From contig JAULSN010000001.1 in NCBI GenBank assembly GCA_033439765.1, positions 6,014,001 through 6,078,000 of the forward strand: a DNA stretch of 64,000 nt, given 5' to 3'. The position numbers were made by a program, and so were the translations under genes. The notes below the pieces were generated by a model. It did no database searches and was not told the origin of the DNA. It was given only the letters and a program-made list of their open reading frames with translations. Origin of the DNA: Lasiosphaeria ovina (Eukaryota > Ascomycota > Sordariomycetes > Sordariales > Lasiosphaeriaceae). Of the stretch, positions 33,910 to 45,378 are shown piece after piece (position 1 is the stretch's first letter; each line of letters starts with the position of its first letter).

Positions 33910-35613
33910 CTATGTCTTCTTGTTGCGCTCCATGACCTTCATGACGTCCTCAAAGCTGTTCTTGTCCCCCTTCCTCTTTTTAGGACCTCGTTTCCTCTTG
34001 GATTTGTCGCCGCGACCCCCGCCGTCCTCGCCATCGTCGTCGTCGTCATGGCCGCCTCTCCACGTCGACAGCTTCACCTTTGCGTCTTCGGCATCCGCCT
34101 GGTCCTCGGCCCGGCTCGAGCCAAAGCCGAGATCTAGGTCGTCGTCGTCCCGGCTGCTCTCCAGCAGCTTCTTCTTGAGACGCTGTTCCCGCTCTGCCGC
34201 CTTCTGCTCTTCCTCCGACTTCTCCGCCGCGCTGATTGCCCTTGCCCTTTGTAGTGCCGCCAGGAGCGTTGGGTCGTTCAGCGAAGGCGCTTTGTAAGAC
34301 TCGGCTGACGTTAACGCCGTCTTGGAGTCCTTGAAGTAGTTTCTTGCCGCGCTCGAGGCCGCGTCCGGTTTTGGAGGAGGCCCCATCAGGGTCGCCGAGG
34401 GTTTCTTCCCTGTGTCTGGTAGTGCGGCAGTGGCTGTGGCAGCAGGTCCTTCCCCTGCGGCGGCTTCCTTGGCCTCGCCCTCCTCGGCGGACGAGTCGTC
34501 ATCTGACCCGTCCTCGAGACCGGCCAGGGGATCGTAGTCTGACCCGGCATCGTCAAAGATGGTAATCTCCTTTTGCTCTTCGGCGGCTTCCCGCTCGGCC
34601 TGTTCCGCCAGCTGCTTTTTGTAAAACTCGGGTACTTCCATACCGAGCACATTGCCTGACGTAAAAGCCGCCGCTTCCTTTTCTTGCTCTTCCCAAGGCT
34701 TGGGTTCGATTTTCCGAACCTTGCGTTTTTCGTGGCCGTCCTCGTCGATGATGATCATGACCTCGCGGCCCTTGCTATCCCTTTCTATCCTCGTCCCCGG
34801 CGTCTTCTTAGCTCCGATCTTTTTGAATCTGGGACCGAGGCTCGACTCGGCCTTTGCTTTGACTGCATCCCTTGCTGCCTTCATCTCGGCCAGAATCTGG
34901 TTTCGCGATCTTTTCTGGCCCTGGTTGAGCGTCGTGGTGGCCAGCTGGCCCTTCTTCTGCACTTTCTCTCTCGTGATCGCATGGACCTCGGCCGACTCTA
35001 GTTGCTCCAAGACATCGTCGGGATCCTCTCCCAACTCCGCCCGTGCTTCTTCGCCCGCATCTGCGGATGCCTTTGACTCGTCGCCGTCGCCGTCGCCATC
35101 GCCGCTGCCGCCGTAGACGTCCTCTCCCTGCCGTATCCGCTCCAGGAGCCTGAAGTCGAGGCCCTTGACGAGGTGGGTGCTGGACAGGTCGCCGCCGGCT
35201 ATCTCGCTGCGCAGCCTGTCGTACGTCGCCTTGTCTATCTCCTCATTCTTTAGCGACTCGTCGAGGGCCTTGAGGCGCGCCGCCCTGTCGCCTTCGTCGT
35301 CCTGGTCCTGCCTCGTCTTGGCGCGGTCGACATAGCCCTGGGCGAACTTGCTGCCTTTGGGAAGCGAGGTTTTGTGTTTTTTCTGGGCCTTCTCGAAAGC
35401 CTGGTGCTGCCTCTCGGCCAGCTGTCGAGCAAAGTCGTTCCTCACGCTGCCAGCGGCAGAGCGAGGCGTCATGGGGATGTTGGACTTCAACCTCGAGCCC
35501 AGCGCCGGCGCCGGGGTGCTGCTCGTTGCCGGTGCGCCATTCTTCTTGTCACCGTCGGATTTGGATTTGGCCGCGTTCGCCAGCAGCAGCTTGCGGAATT
35601 GTTCGTTGTTCAT
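33910..35613 (-). CDS. RED/IK-type spliceosomal B-complex protein
   Basis: Single exon of 567 aa starting MNNEQFRKLLLA, the conserved first helix of the family. The RED N-terminal region continues through the basic segment around residues 60-100 and the hallmark block RLRSEIAGGDLSSTHLVKGLDFRLLERIRQGEDV-like sequence (about 130-165). A KKIGAKKTPGTRIERD-like basic stretch and a KVRKIEPKPWEEQE segment follow, then acidic low-complexity regions and a Lys/Arg-rich tail ending in a short helix. By family, RED/IK binds SMU1 and joins the spliceosomal B complex before activation. No intron was needed; the frame is continuous. It is divergent from REV1, with 777 bp between the starts. The acidic tract and nuclear-type basic tail fit a nuclear protein. 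Confidence 0.88.
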   Translation of the reverse strand: MNNEQFRKLLLANAAKSKSDGDKKNGAPATSSTPAPALGSRLKSNIPMTPRSAAGSVRNDFARQLAERQHQAFEKAQKKHKTSLPKGSKFAQGYVDRAKTRQDQDDEGDRAARLKALDESLKNEEIDKATYDRLRSEIAGGDLSSTHLVKGLDFRLLERIRQGEDVYGGSGDGDGDGDESKASADAGEEARAELGEDPDDVLEQLESAEVHAITREKVQKKGQLATTTLNQGQKRSRNQILAEMKAARDAVKAKAESSLGPRFKKIGAKKTPGTRIERDSKGREVMIIIDEDGHEKRKVRKIEPKPWEEQEKEAAAFTSGNVLGMEVPEFYKKQLAEQAEREAAEEQKEITIFDDAGSDYDPLAGLEDGSDDDSSAEEGEAKEAAAGEGPAATATAALPDTGKKPSATLMGPPPKPDAASSAARNYFKDSKTALTSAESYKAPSLNDPTLLAALQRARAISAAEKSEEEQKAAEREQRLKKKLLESSRDDDDLDLGFGSSRAEDQADAEDAKVKLSTWRGGHDDDDDGEDGGGRGDKSKRKRGPKKRKGDKNSFEDVMKVMERNKKT

Positions 35614-36390
35614 CGCTGCATGATTTTTTCGAGGATATCGCCTTGGATTTGAGTACCTGCTAAGCCCAAGACCTCTCAGCCCTGGAGGCGAGGCTAGTTC
35701 AGCACGTCGGTAGTCTTGGTGTGTAAGTTGGTGCGTTATTTCGAAGGTATCCAGGATGTATCATGTGTGTACAGCAGTGGTGTTTGCTCCGTCGCAGCGG
35801 GTGGTAGTGCCGCATTTCGGGTTCGGTAGGCGAGGTGCAGCGCGGTTGGCGGGAAGTGGCGGGGCAAGAAAGACGCCGAGCACGTGCTCACGTGCCTGTG
35901 ATTCAGCGGGCGACACGTCAAAGTGCCCATGTGGGTGATACCTCCCGTCAGTTCCCGTCTCCCGATACTCCCGAACAAGACCAACCAAACGGGAACATTG
36001 GGAGTCATTCATTGATGGACTTGGCGAGTCCTTGTTGCTTTGCCACCCACAACCTGCCAGCATTGCGCATCGCGTTTGCTTGTGCGAACCTCGCCCAAAC
36101 CATGGCTGCCGTTTCTGCGCGCTTTCAAGATACACGGCTGCCGCTATAACATTACGTTGGATCCCATACTTTTTAATTGCCTTTTGGCGTTCTGAGGAGC
36201 AGCTGAACGGTCTCTGAGCGCGTGCAACCCGACACCAGAACGCGGCTCTATTTCATCTCTCTTCGCATTTTTTATATTTCTGCACGTCACTTGCTCATCT
36301 CTTGCCGGAAGATGCCATGGTCAAACTTGTCCTCTTCGAGGCGTTGAGAAACCAGCGAGATTGAGATACATCAATCAAGAGTCGCTCGAG
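35614..36390. promoter_or_regulatory. Divergent promoter region RED/REV1 with two short uORFs
   Basis: A shared upstream region of 777 bp. Close to REV1 there are two overlapping short uORFs, 36312-36347 (11 residues) and 36317-36364 (15 residues), ending 43 and 26 bp before the REV1 ATG. Their relevance depends on the transcript start. No gene is supported in the remainder. Confidence 0.45.
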
Positions 36391-39300
36391 ATGGGGAGTC
36401 GTCTTGAGAAGAACTCGGCGGCGGTGCGGAAGCGCATCGAGGAACATGGCTTCACTGACGAGGCTGGCGACGAATACGAGGCCAGCGAGTTTGGGGGCCT
36501 CGGGGATTATTTCCGGAGGAAGAAGATCAAACTCCAGAACCTCGACGTCGAGCTGCGCGCCGGTGCCGATGGCAAACCCCAGATCTTCAAGGGCGTCGTC
36601 GCCCATGTTTCGGGCTACACCCAGCCCCCTCTTCATGTCCTGCACAAAGAGCTTGTCCAGCATGGCGCCGGCTTCCTGCAGTATCTCGACTCCAAGACCA
36701 TGGCCACACACATTATCGCCTCGGCCATGCCCCCCAAGAAGGCTGTCGATTTCTCGAAATATCGCATCGTCAAGCCCGCCTGGGTCACGGACTCGATACA
36801 GGCCGGCAAGCTCCTGCCCTGGACCGACTATCGCGTCATTGACGACGGGCCCAGGCAAAAGACCATCAAGTTCGATGGCGGCAAGCTGTTCACCCAGTCA
36901 GCCCAGCAGTCTCCCCAAGGATACCGCGAGCAGACCCAGAACAGCTTTTACACGGCACAGCTGCAAAAGTCGGCCCGAGGTCGTGGCCCCCAAGACCCCA
37001 GCAGCCCCTTTCAGCCGCCGTCGGCCAGAAAGCCGCCCTCTGTCTTGGTTGAAACCATACAAGATGATTACGACAACGACGACATGGAAATCGATCTGCA
37101 GACTGAGACCGCCGCAACCCCTGAGCGGTCGTCTCATAGACCTCCTACTACCCCCCATAACCAGCTTGGGGGCTATCTTGGAGAGGCGGGGTCGGGAGAG
37201 GTCTCGTACGGCCCAGTGTCTGATCAGGAGAAAGAATTCTTGAAACCCCCTGTCCCCGAGAAGCCGGGGACCGGTACGAGTCTACCAAAGCACACGGTGA
37301 TGACCTCCGAAGAGCACAACGCCATCTTGCTCTCCGATCCCCACATTCGCAAGTCCTCGACTGCCAACCCCGACTTCTTGAAACAGTACTACTCAGAGAG
37401 TCGCCTGCACCACCTGTCTACATGGAAGGCTCAGCTCAAGGCACGCATGCAGAGCCTCGCTGCAGAGAGAGGCCCGACTAAACCAATCCAGCGTAAAGGC
37501 ATGCGCCGATACATTATGCACGTGGATTTTGACAGCTGTAAGTAACGTACCAAGCAGAGCCGAAACTTGGTTGCAAGCTAACAATACGCTTTTAGTTTTC
37601 TGCGCGGTATCCCTCAAGCGCGCTCCAGAGTACCGCGACATGCCGGCTGTAGTAGCCCATGGCAATGGTAGTGGGTCTGAGATCGCGTCCTGCAACTATC
37701 CGGCCAGGAAGTTTGGCGTCAAGAATGGCATGTGGATGAAGCGGGCCCTAGAGCTCTGTCCCGACTTGAAGATCCTGCCGTATGACTTTCCTGCCTACGA
37801 AGAGGCAAGCAGGCTGTTCTACGACGCTATACTCGATGTAGGCGGCGTTGTTCAGAGTGTCAGCATCGACGAAGCGCTCGTTGATGTCAGCAACATCGTG
37901 CTGTCCGAGACGGGTTCCGCGGGTGTTGGCGTCAGCGAAGGAAGCATCTGGCGGGAGCAGGAAAAAGTAGACAAGATTGCATCTGACCTCCGCATCCGGA
38001 TCAGGGAGAAGACCAAGTGTAACGTCTCGGTCGGCATGGGCAGTAACATTCTTCTCGCAAAGGTTGCCCTCCGGAAGGCCAAACCCGCCGGCCAGTACCA
38101 GGTCAGACCAGAGGACGTCCTGGACCTCCTCGCCGAGCTCAAGGTTGAGGACCTTCCGGGTGTCGCATACGGTATCAGCGGAAAGCTCGAGGAAATTGGC
38201 ATAAAGTTGGTGAAGGACATACGTCAGATCTCCAAGGAACGTCTGATTTCAGTGTTGGGGCCAAAGACGGGCGAGAAGTTGTGGGAATACGCGCGAGGCA
38301 TCGACCGAGCCGAGGTGGGAGAGCAGCCCATCCGCAAGTCCGTTTCCGCAGAGGTGAATTGGGGGATCCGTTTCACCAACCAGGAAGAGGCCGAAGAGTT
38401 TGTCCGCAGCCTCTCGAACGAGCTGGAACGCCGTTTGCTGAACGAAGGGGTAAAGGGGAAGCACCTCACCATGAAGATCATGCGGCGGGCTCTCGATGCC
38501 CCCCTAGACCCGCCGAAGCACCTCGGTCACGGGAAATGCGATACATTCAACAAGAACGCCGTTTTCGGCGTTGCGACGAACAGCGGCGAGCTGATTGGGA
38601 AAGAAGCCGTTGCTATATTACGGTCTTACAAGTTCAGTCCGGGCGACCTTCGGGGTCTGGGCATCCAAATGACCAAGTTGGAGCCTCTCAAACTGTCCGC
38701 CGGCCCAGACGGAAGCCAGAAGAAGCTAAGCTTTGGAAACTTTGCTACAACTGCGCTATCGAACAAGAGGAACATGGCAGAGCAAATTGACGATGACAGC
38801 AGTCCAGAGAAAGCCAAGGGGTACGGCGTGGACCAGGACCCCATCACTGTCGACCCCCTAACCCCTCGGAAGCCCAGAGTCCACCCAGCATTGGCGTTAG
38901 CAAAGGCCGGTGCTGCGGATGATAAGGCGAGGACGCCTTTGAATATTTCCGGGACACAATTCATCATGCCTACGAACCCCGACCCTGCAGTGCTTGCCGA
39001 GCTGCCTCCGGATATCCGCAGCAGGCTGATGAACCAGGCTCAGCGCAAGTCGGTCGTCCAGTCTAGAGAGGCGTCGCCAGCCGCCACGTCGCGCTCCCAA
39101 AGCCCAACCTTGACCGATGACATCCCTTCGGATGTTGACCCAGAGGTCTTCAACACGTTGCCAGAAGAGATGAAGGCTGAAGTCCTAGCATCCTATGGCC
39201 GGAGGCGACGCCAGGGCGGTGTCCAGGCAGTTCTTCCCCAGTCACCAAGGAAGGACAGAGTGATCCATCGTGCAAAGGACAAGGTGACGCCTACCAGGGG

Positions 39301-39943
39301 GGGCATCAAGAATCTATTCAGTCGAGCCCGAGAGCAAGAGAGGCAACACGATACGGAGGCGAAACTCTTGCAGACCAATTTCGTGGCGGGCAAGGGCGCA
39401 ACCGAGGCAAACGACTCAGTGGACGAACTAGACCCCGAGTTCTTGGCTGAGCTGCCAGAAGACCTGCGCCGCGAGGTTGTTGAGGATCATCGGCGACGGC
39501 GCCTCGCGCAGCGGTCAGGTCTGAACTTTCAGCCTCCTCCACGGCGGCGTGGCGCTGAAGAGGCGTCCGAGGACGCGCTGCCAGGGGGGCAGATGAGACT
39601 GAGCTTCCCCCAACGCCCCCCAAAGCTGTCGTTTACGCAGTCGGCACTGTCATCTGCGAAAGAGATTAAGACTATGCTTGGCGCGTGGCACAAGGCGACG
39701 CAGAAAGAGGGCCCACACAGGGAAGACGTGGAGGTGCTCGAGAGATACCTTGGGCGGGTCATTGTGGAGGAGCGGGACATGGAGAAGGTGCGCAAGCTCG
39801 TCAGGTGGCTCGAGGTGACCATCGAAGAAGACGGCAGCGACGGACGCGGCAAGCAGGCTTGGGCGGGTGCGCTTGCGTCGATCAAGCGGGCTATCCAGGG
39901 CGCCATGAAAGCCAGAGGCCTGGCGCCGATGGATTTTGGGTAA
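36391..39943 (+). CDS. REV1: DNA repair protein REV1 (Y-family deoxycytidyl transferase)
   Basis: Model: exon 1 36391-37537, intron 37538-37595 (58 bp, branch GCTAAC), exon 2 37596-39943; 1164 aa. A BRCT domain lies at about residues 64-150 (GVVAHVSGYTQPP, THIIASAMP, VKPAWVTDSIQAG). The polymerase palm starts with VDFDSFFCAV (near 376) and holds the metal-binding SIDEALVDVS (near 472). The finger/little-finger region follows to about 720. Three Leu-Pro repeats resembling ubiquitin-binding motifs occur at about 842, 896 and 995 (AVLAELPPDIRSRL, EVFNTLPEEMKAEVL, EFLAELPEDLRREVV). A C-terminal four-helix domain (about 1064-1164) should bind Pol zeta. By family, Rev1 inserts dCMP opposite abasic sites and scaffolds translesion synthesis on ubiquitinated PCNA. 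The in-frame TTG at 36361 was rejected as start in favour of ATG 36391. Confidence 0.95.
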
Positions 39944-40195
39944 GCCGTGCCGGCGGTCGATCTCGACTGCCGGTATGTTGAATGCATGAAACGACCACCC
40001 TCTGCCCACGACGACATGCACGGCCTTGCCTTGTAAAGCCTGGCAATATCTCGATCATGTTGTAACGCGAACACGCCCCAACAATGTACGATATAAATGA
40101 AGGGTATATACGCCGAATAATAAGTTATAACACGCTTCTCTATACATTGTGATGTTCGGAAGTAAGCTTCTTCGAACGCAATGCCCTGACCTTGG

Positions 40196-41183
40196 CTATA
40201 TCAGATTCATAGAAATAGTAGCCGCTACTGCCACCAGCCCGGCTGCCCACGCTACTCCCGCAGACGCGGCGCCAGCGACATATACCTGGGACACGGGGAA
40301 TGTCAGTAAAACAGACGGTCGCAGGTAATGCAAACCAACTAGTTAACTCACCGTGATCTTGAGGCTCCCGCCGCAGATCTGCGTGGCGTCGCCCTCGCAG
40401 GCGAGATTGCACGCGCTGTCTGGGAACTGTTTGGACAGGCTGGACAGCTGGGATGCACACCAGCATTCCCTGCAAGACCGGCCGAGTTAGTAATGTCTCT
40501 GGAGTTGGCAGTGCTGGTTTTCCTTTTATTCTTGTGGTTCTGATGAGGGGGTGGTAGGAGAAAGCACGAGAGAGACGGGAGAGAGAGACTTTGGCCAAGT
40601 CACATAATCATAATTCACAACTCATAGCGCACGACATCCAGAGCACGACATCAAGCAGCACAACGGCTCCTCGCAGCAAGCGAACGGCTCCCAGCGTGGC
40701 GTGGCGTGGCGTGGCACGTATCGAAATAAACATGGACAATGCAACCATCCCCCTTGGACGTAGTTGAAGATTAAGAAAATATAAAAAGAAAGAAAAGAAG
40801 AAAGAAAAGAAGAAAGAAAGAAAGAAAGAAAGAAAAAAGAAAAAAACTCACCTCGCATACTCCAGCCCGGCAAATTTATAAACCGACCCGCTGGCGCGGC
40901 AGAAGGCCTGGCACGTCTGCACCGTCATGTTGCCCGGCAGCACCTCGTTGGTGCCGCCGTACAGCGCGCGGTTGCCGGCCGTGCCGGCTAGGTCCGTGGT
41001 CTCGTTGTAGCAACCTACGTACGAGAAGCCGTTGCTTGGTGATGTGTAGATGCTTGCAGTCGCCGTGGATGTTGTTGTTGCCGTGGTTGTGGGGTCTGTA
41101 GTGGTGGTGGTTGCGGTGGCGAGGGTGATGAGGGTGAGGATGAGGAGACACAGGTGTGGGAAGATGCCGGTTGGTTTCGCCAT
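40196..41183 (-). CDS. Small WSC-domain cell-surface protein
   Basis: Minus-strand exons: 41183-40852, 40469-40352, 40285-40196; 179 aa. Introns are 382 and 66 bp. The N-terminus is a signal peptide (LCLLILTLITLATA), followed by a Thr-rich, probably O-mannosylated linker. The WSC domain spans about residues 49-150, with the cysteine pattern YVGCYNE, CQAFCRA, EYARECWC, ACNLACEG and QICGG. The last 25 residues are hydrophobic and lack a basic tail, so a GPI signal or membrane anchor is likely. WSC modules bind cell-wall polysaccharide; proteins of this size could be wall adhesins or sensors lacking a cytoplasmic signalling tail. The third exon is inferred from the CAG acceptor and a continuous phase. 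The long first intron contains a sense-strand pyrimidine repeat. Confidence 0.85.
40783..40846. repeat. (GAAA)n purine tract in WSC gene intron 1
   Basis: A 64-bp purine-only stretch on the plus strand, dominated by GAAA units. On the sense strand of the WSC gene it is a CTTT-type pyrimidine tract just after the splice donor. Confidence 0.9.
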
Positions 41184-42325
41184 TTTTTTTTCTCTGTTTG
41201 TTTTGTTTGGCCTTCTCGAACGATATGGCTAGCCAGTGAGATGGCTTCGTTTATTATATGAGCCAACCAGTTTGAATAATGACTAAATATTTCCTCAAAT
41301 CTGCGTTGGAAACAAAAAAAACAAAGGATGAATCGTGCAAGGCAGTTGCAATTATCACAGATAAAGTCAAAACACAGCCACGAACCCCATGTGCGAGGCC
41401 GTGTCGCGTCGAAAGAAAAAAAACTCGATTCGAGTTTTTCTCAAGGTTACGAAAAAGAAAAAAAAGGAAGCAATCGCCAGCCACGTCGCGCGTCGCCAGG
41501 ACAGGACGCTAAATTATATTACGCTTGCACAACGGAATTCGGGAAGCTAATCTCTTCTTCTGCTGCAGCAGCAGCGCCTCCCCGGCTTTTGATTCGACGT
41601 CCCTTTTCTCTGATAGCCAAGGTATTGATAAAGATATATACAGTAGCACCTGGGCAAGGTAGGTACCTTGTGTAGGGCAGGGCTGAACTTGTTCAGCTGT
41701 ATGCATGTTGTGATTGATACGAGAAGCACGGACAGCTTGCCCAGTCTGTTTGCATGCAGGAGCAGCAGCGCGAGGGTATTAGGTTCGTGAGCTCTTGTCT
41801 TTTTTTATTTCTCTAGTATAGTAAGTGGAAGAGACTGAGCTTTTGCTTCTTTGTCTTCGATTTGCTCTACAAACACCAAAACCAGTGCAGATGAAGCTCG
41901 TGGCCGGGCCTGCATTTTGTCCTGGCATACAGTATCCGTATGTATGTATGTACATACAGGAATGTCTCAGTCCGACGAGCGGCCTGTCAAGACGGGGGTC
42001 GCACTGCATGTGGTGGCTTGCGCCATCATGTCCAGGCAGAACCACTAATGGAGCACCTGTTTACAGGTTTGGAAAGCCTTGTCGAAAGTTCAGTGGCCGC
42101 CGAGATGACTATGAAGATGGGCCGGTGGATGGAATCTGAGACCCCCATTTTCGAGCTCAGATCAAGAAGGTCTATTCCAAAGTGTTGGTAGGTCCGGCAC
42201 GGGGCTATGGATATTGCGCTGCTGAATGCAACCGCGGGATTAGGTAGTCTACACAGAAGTGGTTCCCTAATATACATCACTTCCATGTGCTCATGCACTA
42301 CGTATACATATACAACAAAATGACC
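41184..42325. other. Intergenic region between tandem minus-strand genes
   Basis: No gene is supported. It contains A-rich and AAAG-rich sequence (41310-41480), an imperfect TATG/CATAC repeat palindrome (about 41926-41959) and a TAGGTAGGTACCTTG motif near 41658-41671. It should include the OCT1 3' UTR and the WSC promoter. Confidence 0.5.
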
Positions 42326-44719
42326 CTACTTGCTGGACCGGCCGCTGGACCCCCAGCTTCCCACCAGGGCCATCGCTTCCTCTCCGCCATCCGCCAGCCT
42401 GTCGTCTTTGAGCAGCTCGGCCATACATGTCCACGGGTCACGGCTTCCGCCCCATTTCAAGAGGCTGTCCTTCAGCCGCTCGCCGTTCTTGAAATTCAGC
42501 GCCCCGCCTTTCTCGCCCGAAGCGAACACCACATCCCACACGCGCCGGGCCAGCATCCGGTCAAACAGGTAGCTGTAATATGTGCTCCCGTAACCCGACA
42601 GGTGCCCAAAGAAGCCTTGCCACCGCGTGCCAGGAGGATCTGGCGCCATCCTTCCATACGTGCGCTGGACCTCGTGGAACATGGCAGTAGAGTCGAACAA
42701 GTGATCCTTGGCCTTCGAGGAGTGTAGCTCCTGGTCCAGCATGGCGAGGACGATCTGGTGTTCGGTGTCCGACGCCTCAAACCTCTTGGACAGGCGAAGT
42801 TTCTCCGCAACCAGGTCGTAAGGAAGAGCGCTGCCAGTCTCGTGGTGGCGCGCAAACAGAGCCAGCACGCCGGGGTCCGTCGAAAAGTACTCCATCAAAG
42901 TAGACGGCAACTCTGCCAAATCAGTGGCGCACCTTGTCCCTGACACGTTCTGGAACGAAGTCCGGGCTAGGATGGAGTGGATGGCATGCCCCATCTCGTG
43001 GAAGAGTGTCTCCACCTGGAAGAAAGACAAGAGAGCGGGCCGGTTGCTCGCCGACGCAGTCTGCGGGAAGTCACAAATAAGGGCAATGGTGGGGAGCTGC
43101 TTGACCGTGCCAGTCTGCGTGGAAAAGGCCATCCCGTCGTTGGCCGCCTCCTCGCGAGACGAGAACTGAGGCATGTCTTCGGCCTCTCTGGTCTGCGCGT
43201 CGACCTCGGCCAGTTCGCCCTCGAGTATCTCGCGCGAGCACCGGAGAGTGAAATGGGCGGGGTTTGGCGACTTGTCAGGACGATAGAACAGGTCGCAGTA
43301 GAGGACCGCGACATGCCCATCGGTCTCGGAAAAGACATCGAGACGGCGGACGTCGGAATGCCAAGTCTCGCCTGGCGAAGTCTCGGTCGGCCGGAAGCTT
43401 ATGCCGTATAGACGACTGAATAACCTGGACAAGCCCTGCATGACCGAGCCCAGGGAAAAGTATGCCGACAGAGAGTCATCGGGGCGCTGGAATACCATCA
43501 ACGAACGGCGGATGGACTCGGCATAAAAGTCCCTGTCCCAGGGCTCGAGCGTGGTGGCATCTGGCTGGGTGATCTTCTTGACCGCCAGGAGAGCCGCCAT
43601 CTCATCGTCCACCCTGTGTCCGTTGGTTTTGGCCAGGGCTCCGAGAAAGCGAGTGACGGATTCGGGGGTTTTGGCCATCATGCGGTCACGGAGGGTGAAG
43701 TGGGCGTAGCTCTCAAAGCCTGAGAGGCTTGCCAGTTCGGCTCGGAGATTCATCAACCGCTCGAGCCGGGCTACCGAGGCGGCCGACGCGGTGCGGGTAG
43801 CATTGTAAATCAGCATCCGGGTCGATGCGTCCCGGACGGTGCGCAGCGCCCTGGCGGGCCGGGAGCCCATGGTGGGCATGTGTACCTTTCCGCGTTGGGT
43901 CAACAGCCGCGCCTCAACCGGGTCCATGCCCACAAACAGGCTGCTTGGGCGGACAATGACGGTCTGGTCAGGGGCCATGTCTTGGACAAAGTTGGACGCC
44001 ACCATGCTGATCTCGGACGAGAGCGCGACAAACCTGTCGCGGTCCGACTGGGGTAGGTTGACGCCCGACTTTACAAAGTCCAGCTTCAGCACCTCCGCTA
44101 CCGCCTTCTCTTCGCTGGACCACGAAGCAGTGATTTCGGGGTCGTCCATGGCCTTGCATAGTTGGGTGTGCAGCCCAGTCATGGTGTTGAGCTGGTTCAT
44201 GTATTCAAAAACCATCTGCCATGCCTCGTTGGCCCTCTGCTGCGTCTGGTGTTGCGGATGTGTGACGCGCACAAAATCCGTCATGTCCAGCACCCGACAA
44301 AGAATGTCGCTCAAGCGGTCCAGGTCCCGGACAATGCTGCGGTACTCGTCCGGCGTTGACGCTGCCAACACCTTGTCCACGATGGCTCGAGCCCTGTCGA
44401 CGCTCACCCGGGCGAAGGAAAGAAAGCCCTCGGGCCGTGTGAGGAAGGCATTTCTGAAAAGGCCGGTATCCGCGGCGCCGGCGGCACGCGTGTCGAACTG
44501 GTCCCAGACCCGGGGCGAGTCGAATATACCGCGCAACAGATCGTCGTCATGCTTTGACCCGCCTTTTGCATGGGTGACGGGCCGAGTCTTGCTGGTCGGG
44601 GCAAGCGTCGAGTAACCAAGCCACCGCCGCCGCTGGCCACCAACCGGCAGACTCCTAACGGGGGACGCGCAGAGACAGCTGGGGCAGACCCATCTGCGCG
44701 GTCGGAGGGTCGGAATCAT
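42326..44719 (-). CDS. OCT1: Mitochondrial intermediate peptidase (M3 metallopeptidase)
   Basis: Single exon, 797 aa, close to the usual length of fungal Oct1. The N-terminus is Arg-rich and free of acidic residues for about 50 residues, as expected for a mitochondrial presequence. The thimet-oligopeptidase zinc site is FHEMGHAIHS, with the first histidine at residue 574, and a downstream glutamate in the ELPSTLMEYF block. Further family blocks are YCDLFYRPDKSPNPAHFTL and GYGSTYYSYLFD. By family, it removes an octapeptide from imported precursor proteins after the main processing peptidase, in the matrix. The gene is divergent from MIC26/27, with 659 bp between starts. No frame disruption is seen. 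Confidence 0.96.
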   Translation of the reverse strand: MIPTLRPRRWVCPSCLCASPVRSLPVGGQRRRWLGYSTLAPTSKTRPVTHAKGGSKHDDDLLRGIFDSPRVWDQFDTRAAGAADTGLFRNAFLTRPEGFLSFARVSVDRARAIVDKVLAASTPDEYRSIVRDLDRLSDILCRVLDMTDFVRVTHPQHQTQQRANEAWQMVFEYMNQLNTMTGLHTQLCKAMDDPEITASWSSEEKAVAEVLKLDFVKSGVNLPQSDRDRFVALSSEISMVASNFVQDMAPDQTVIVRPSSLFVGMDPVEARLLTQRGKVHMPTMGSRPARALRTVRDASTRMLIYNATRTASAASVARLERLMNLRAELASLSGFESYAHFTLRDRMMAKTPESVTRFLGALAKTNGHRVDDEMAALLAVKKITQPDATTLEPWDRDFYAESIRRSLMVFQRPDDSLSAYFSLGSVMQGLSRLFSRLYGISFRPTETSPGETWHSDVRRLDVFSETDGHVAVLYCDLFYRPDKSPNPAHFTLRCSREILEGELAEVDAQTREAEDMPQFSSREEAANDGMAFSTQTGTVKQLPTIALICDFPQTASASNRPALLSFFQVETLFHEMGHAIHSILARTSFQNVSGTRCATDLAELPSTLMEYFSTDPGVLALFARHHETGSALPYDLVAEKLRLSKRFEASDTEHQIVLAMLDQELHSSKAKDHLFDSTAMFHEVQRTYGRMAPDPPGTRWQGFFGHLSGYGSTYYSYLFDRMLARRVWDVVFASGEKGGALNFKNGERLKDSLLKWGGSRDPWTCMAELLKDDRLADGGEEAMALVGSWGSSGRSSK

Positions 44720-45378
44720 GGTGTAGCTAGGAGAGCTTGGTATGGTAACTACATCATCGGCGACTTTCGTGTCAGTGAGCTGCTAGCTGAGGACCTCGAA
44801 AGACAAGATCTATACACCACCTCGCCCTGGCCGTCTGGGTAGAAAAGAAGCTCGGGGTGCACATACATGCGAACTGCCTAATGCAGTTTCCTGTCTCTCA
44901 AGCTGCCTCTTGGGTCAGACGAGAGCAGCTGAGAAAACCTCCACCGTTGCGCGGAACTGCACCTGTGTCCGAGCAGAAAATCAAAGGTTTAAAATGGTTG
45001 AGACAAAATCAAGACGCAATACGGTCTTTGCGAACATGTCTGCCTACAACTCGCTCTATAATGGTCTGCTTGATGTTTGTTTGTCCATGCGGCAAGCGTG
45101 GGCCGCCGATTCAAGTTGCTGCAGACAAGGAGCGCCTCCCCCCCAAAAAAAGATGCTTGAAAATAAATCCTAAAACCCCCCTCCAAAAAATCCCGAGCTG
45201 CCGGGGCCGGAAATAGCCGCATCTGCACCTGCACAGCACCACCAGTACTAGTAACCACAACCCACTTCCAACCAAGTTCCTCCCCGGCGCAGAGCTCGTC
45301 CGTCATCGCCGCGACAGAGTTTCCAGCCCCCATTCGCTCCTCGCCAACACCCCGAGGAATCCCTCAATTGAGTCGGCG
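44720..45378. promoter_or_regulatory. Divergent promoter region OCT1 / MIC26-27
   Basis: 659 bp between two divergent mitochondrial genes. No coding sequence is supported. The region is moderately C/A-rich near 45130-45190 (runs of C and A). A shared promoter could co-regulate the pair, which is an inference from layout only. Confidence 0.45.

Noticed and set aside
36361..36390. Longer N-termini starting at TTG/GTG codons (REV1 36361, VPS26 49640, NUP120 63935, acidic protein 57456, SAS4 26460, nucleoside hydrolase 33266)
   Set aside because: Non-ATG starts are unlikely in fungal nuclear genes and the added residues look non-conserved; the first ATG fits each family.
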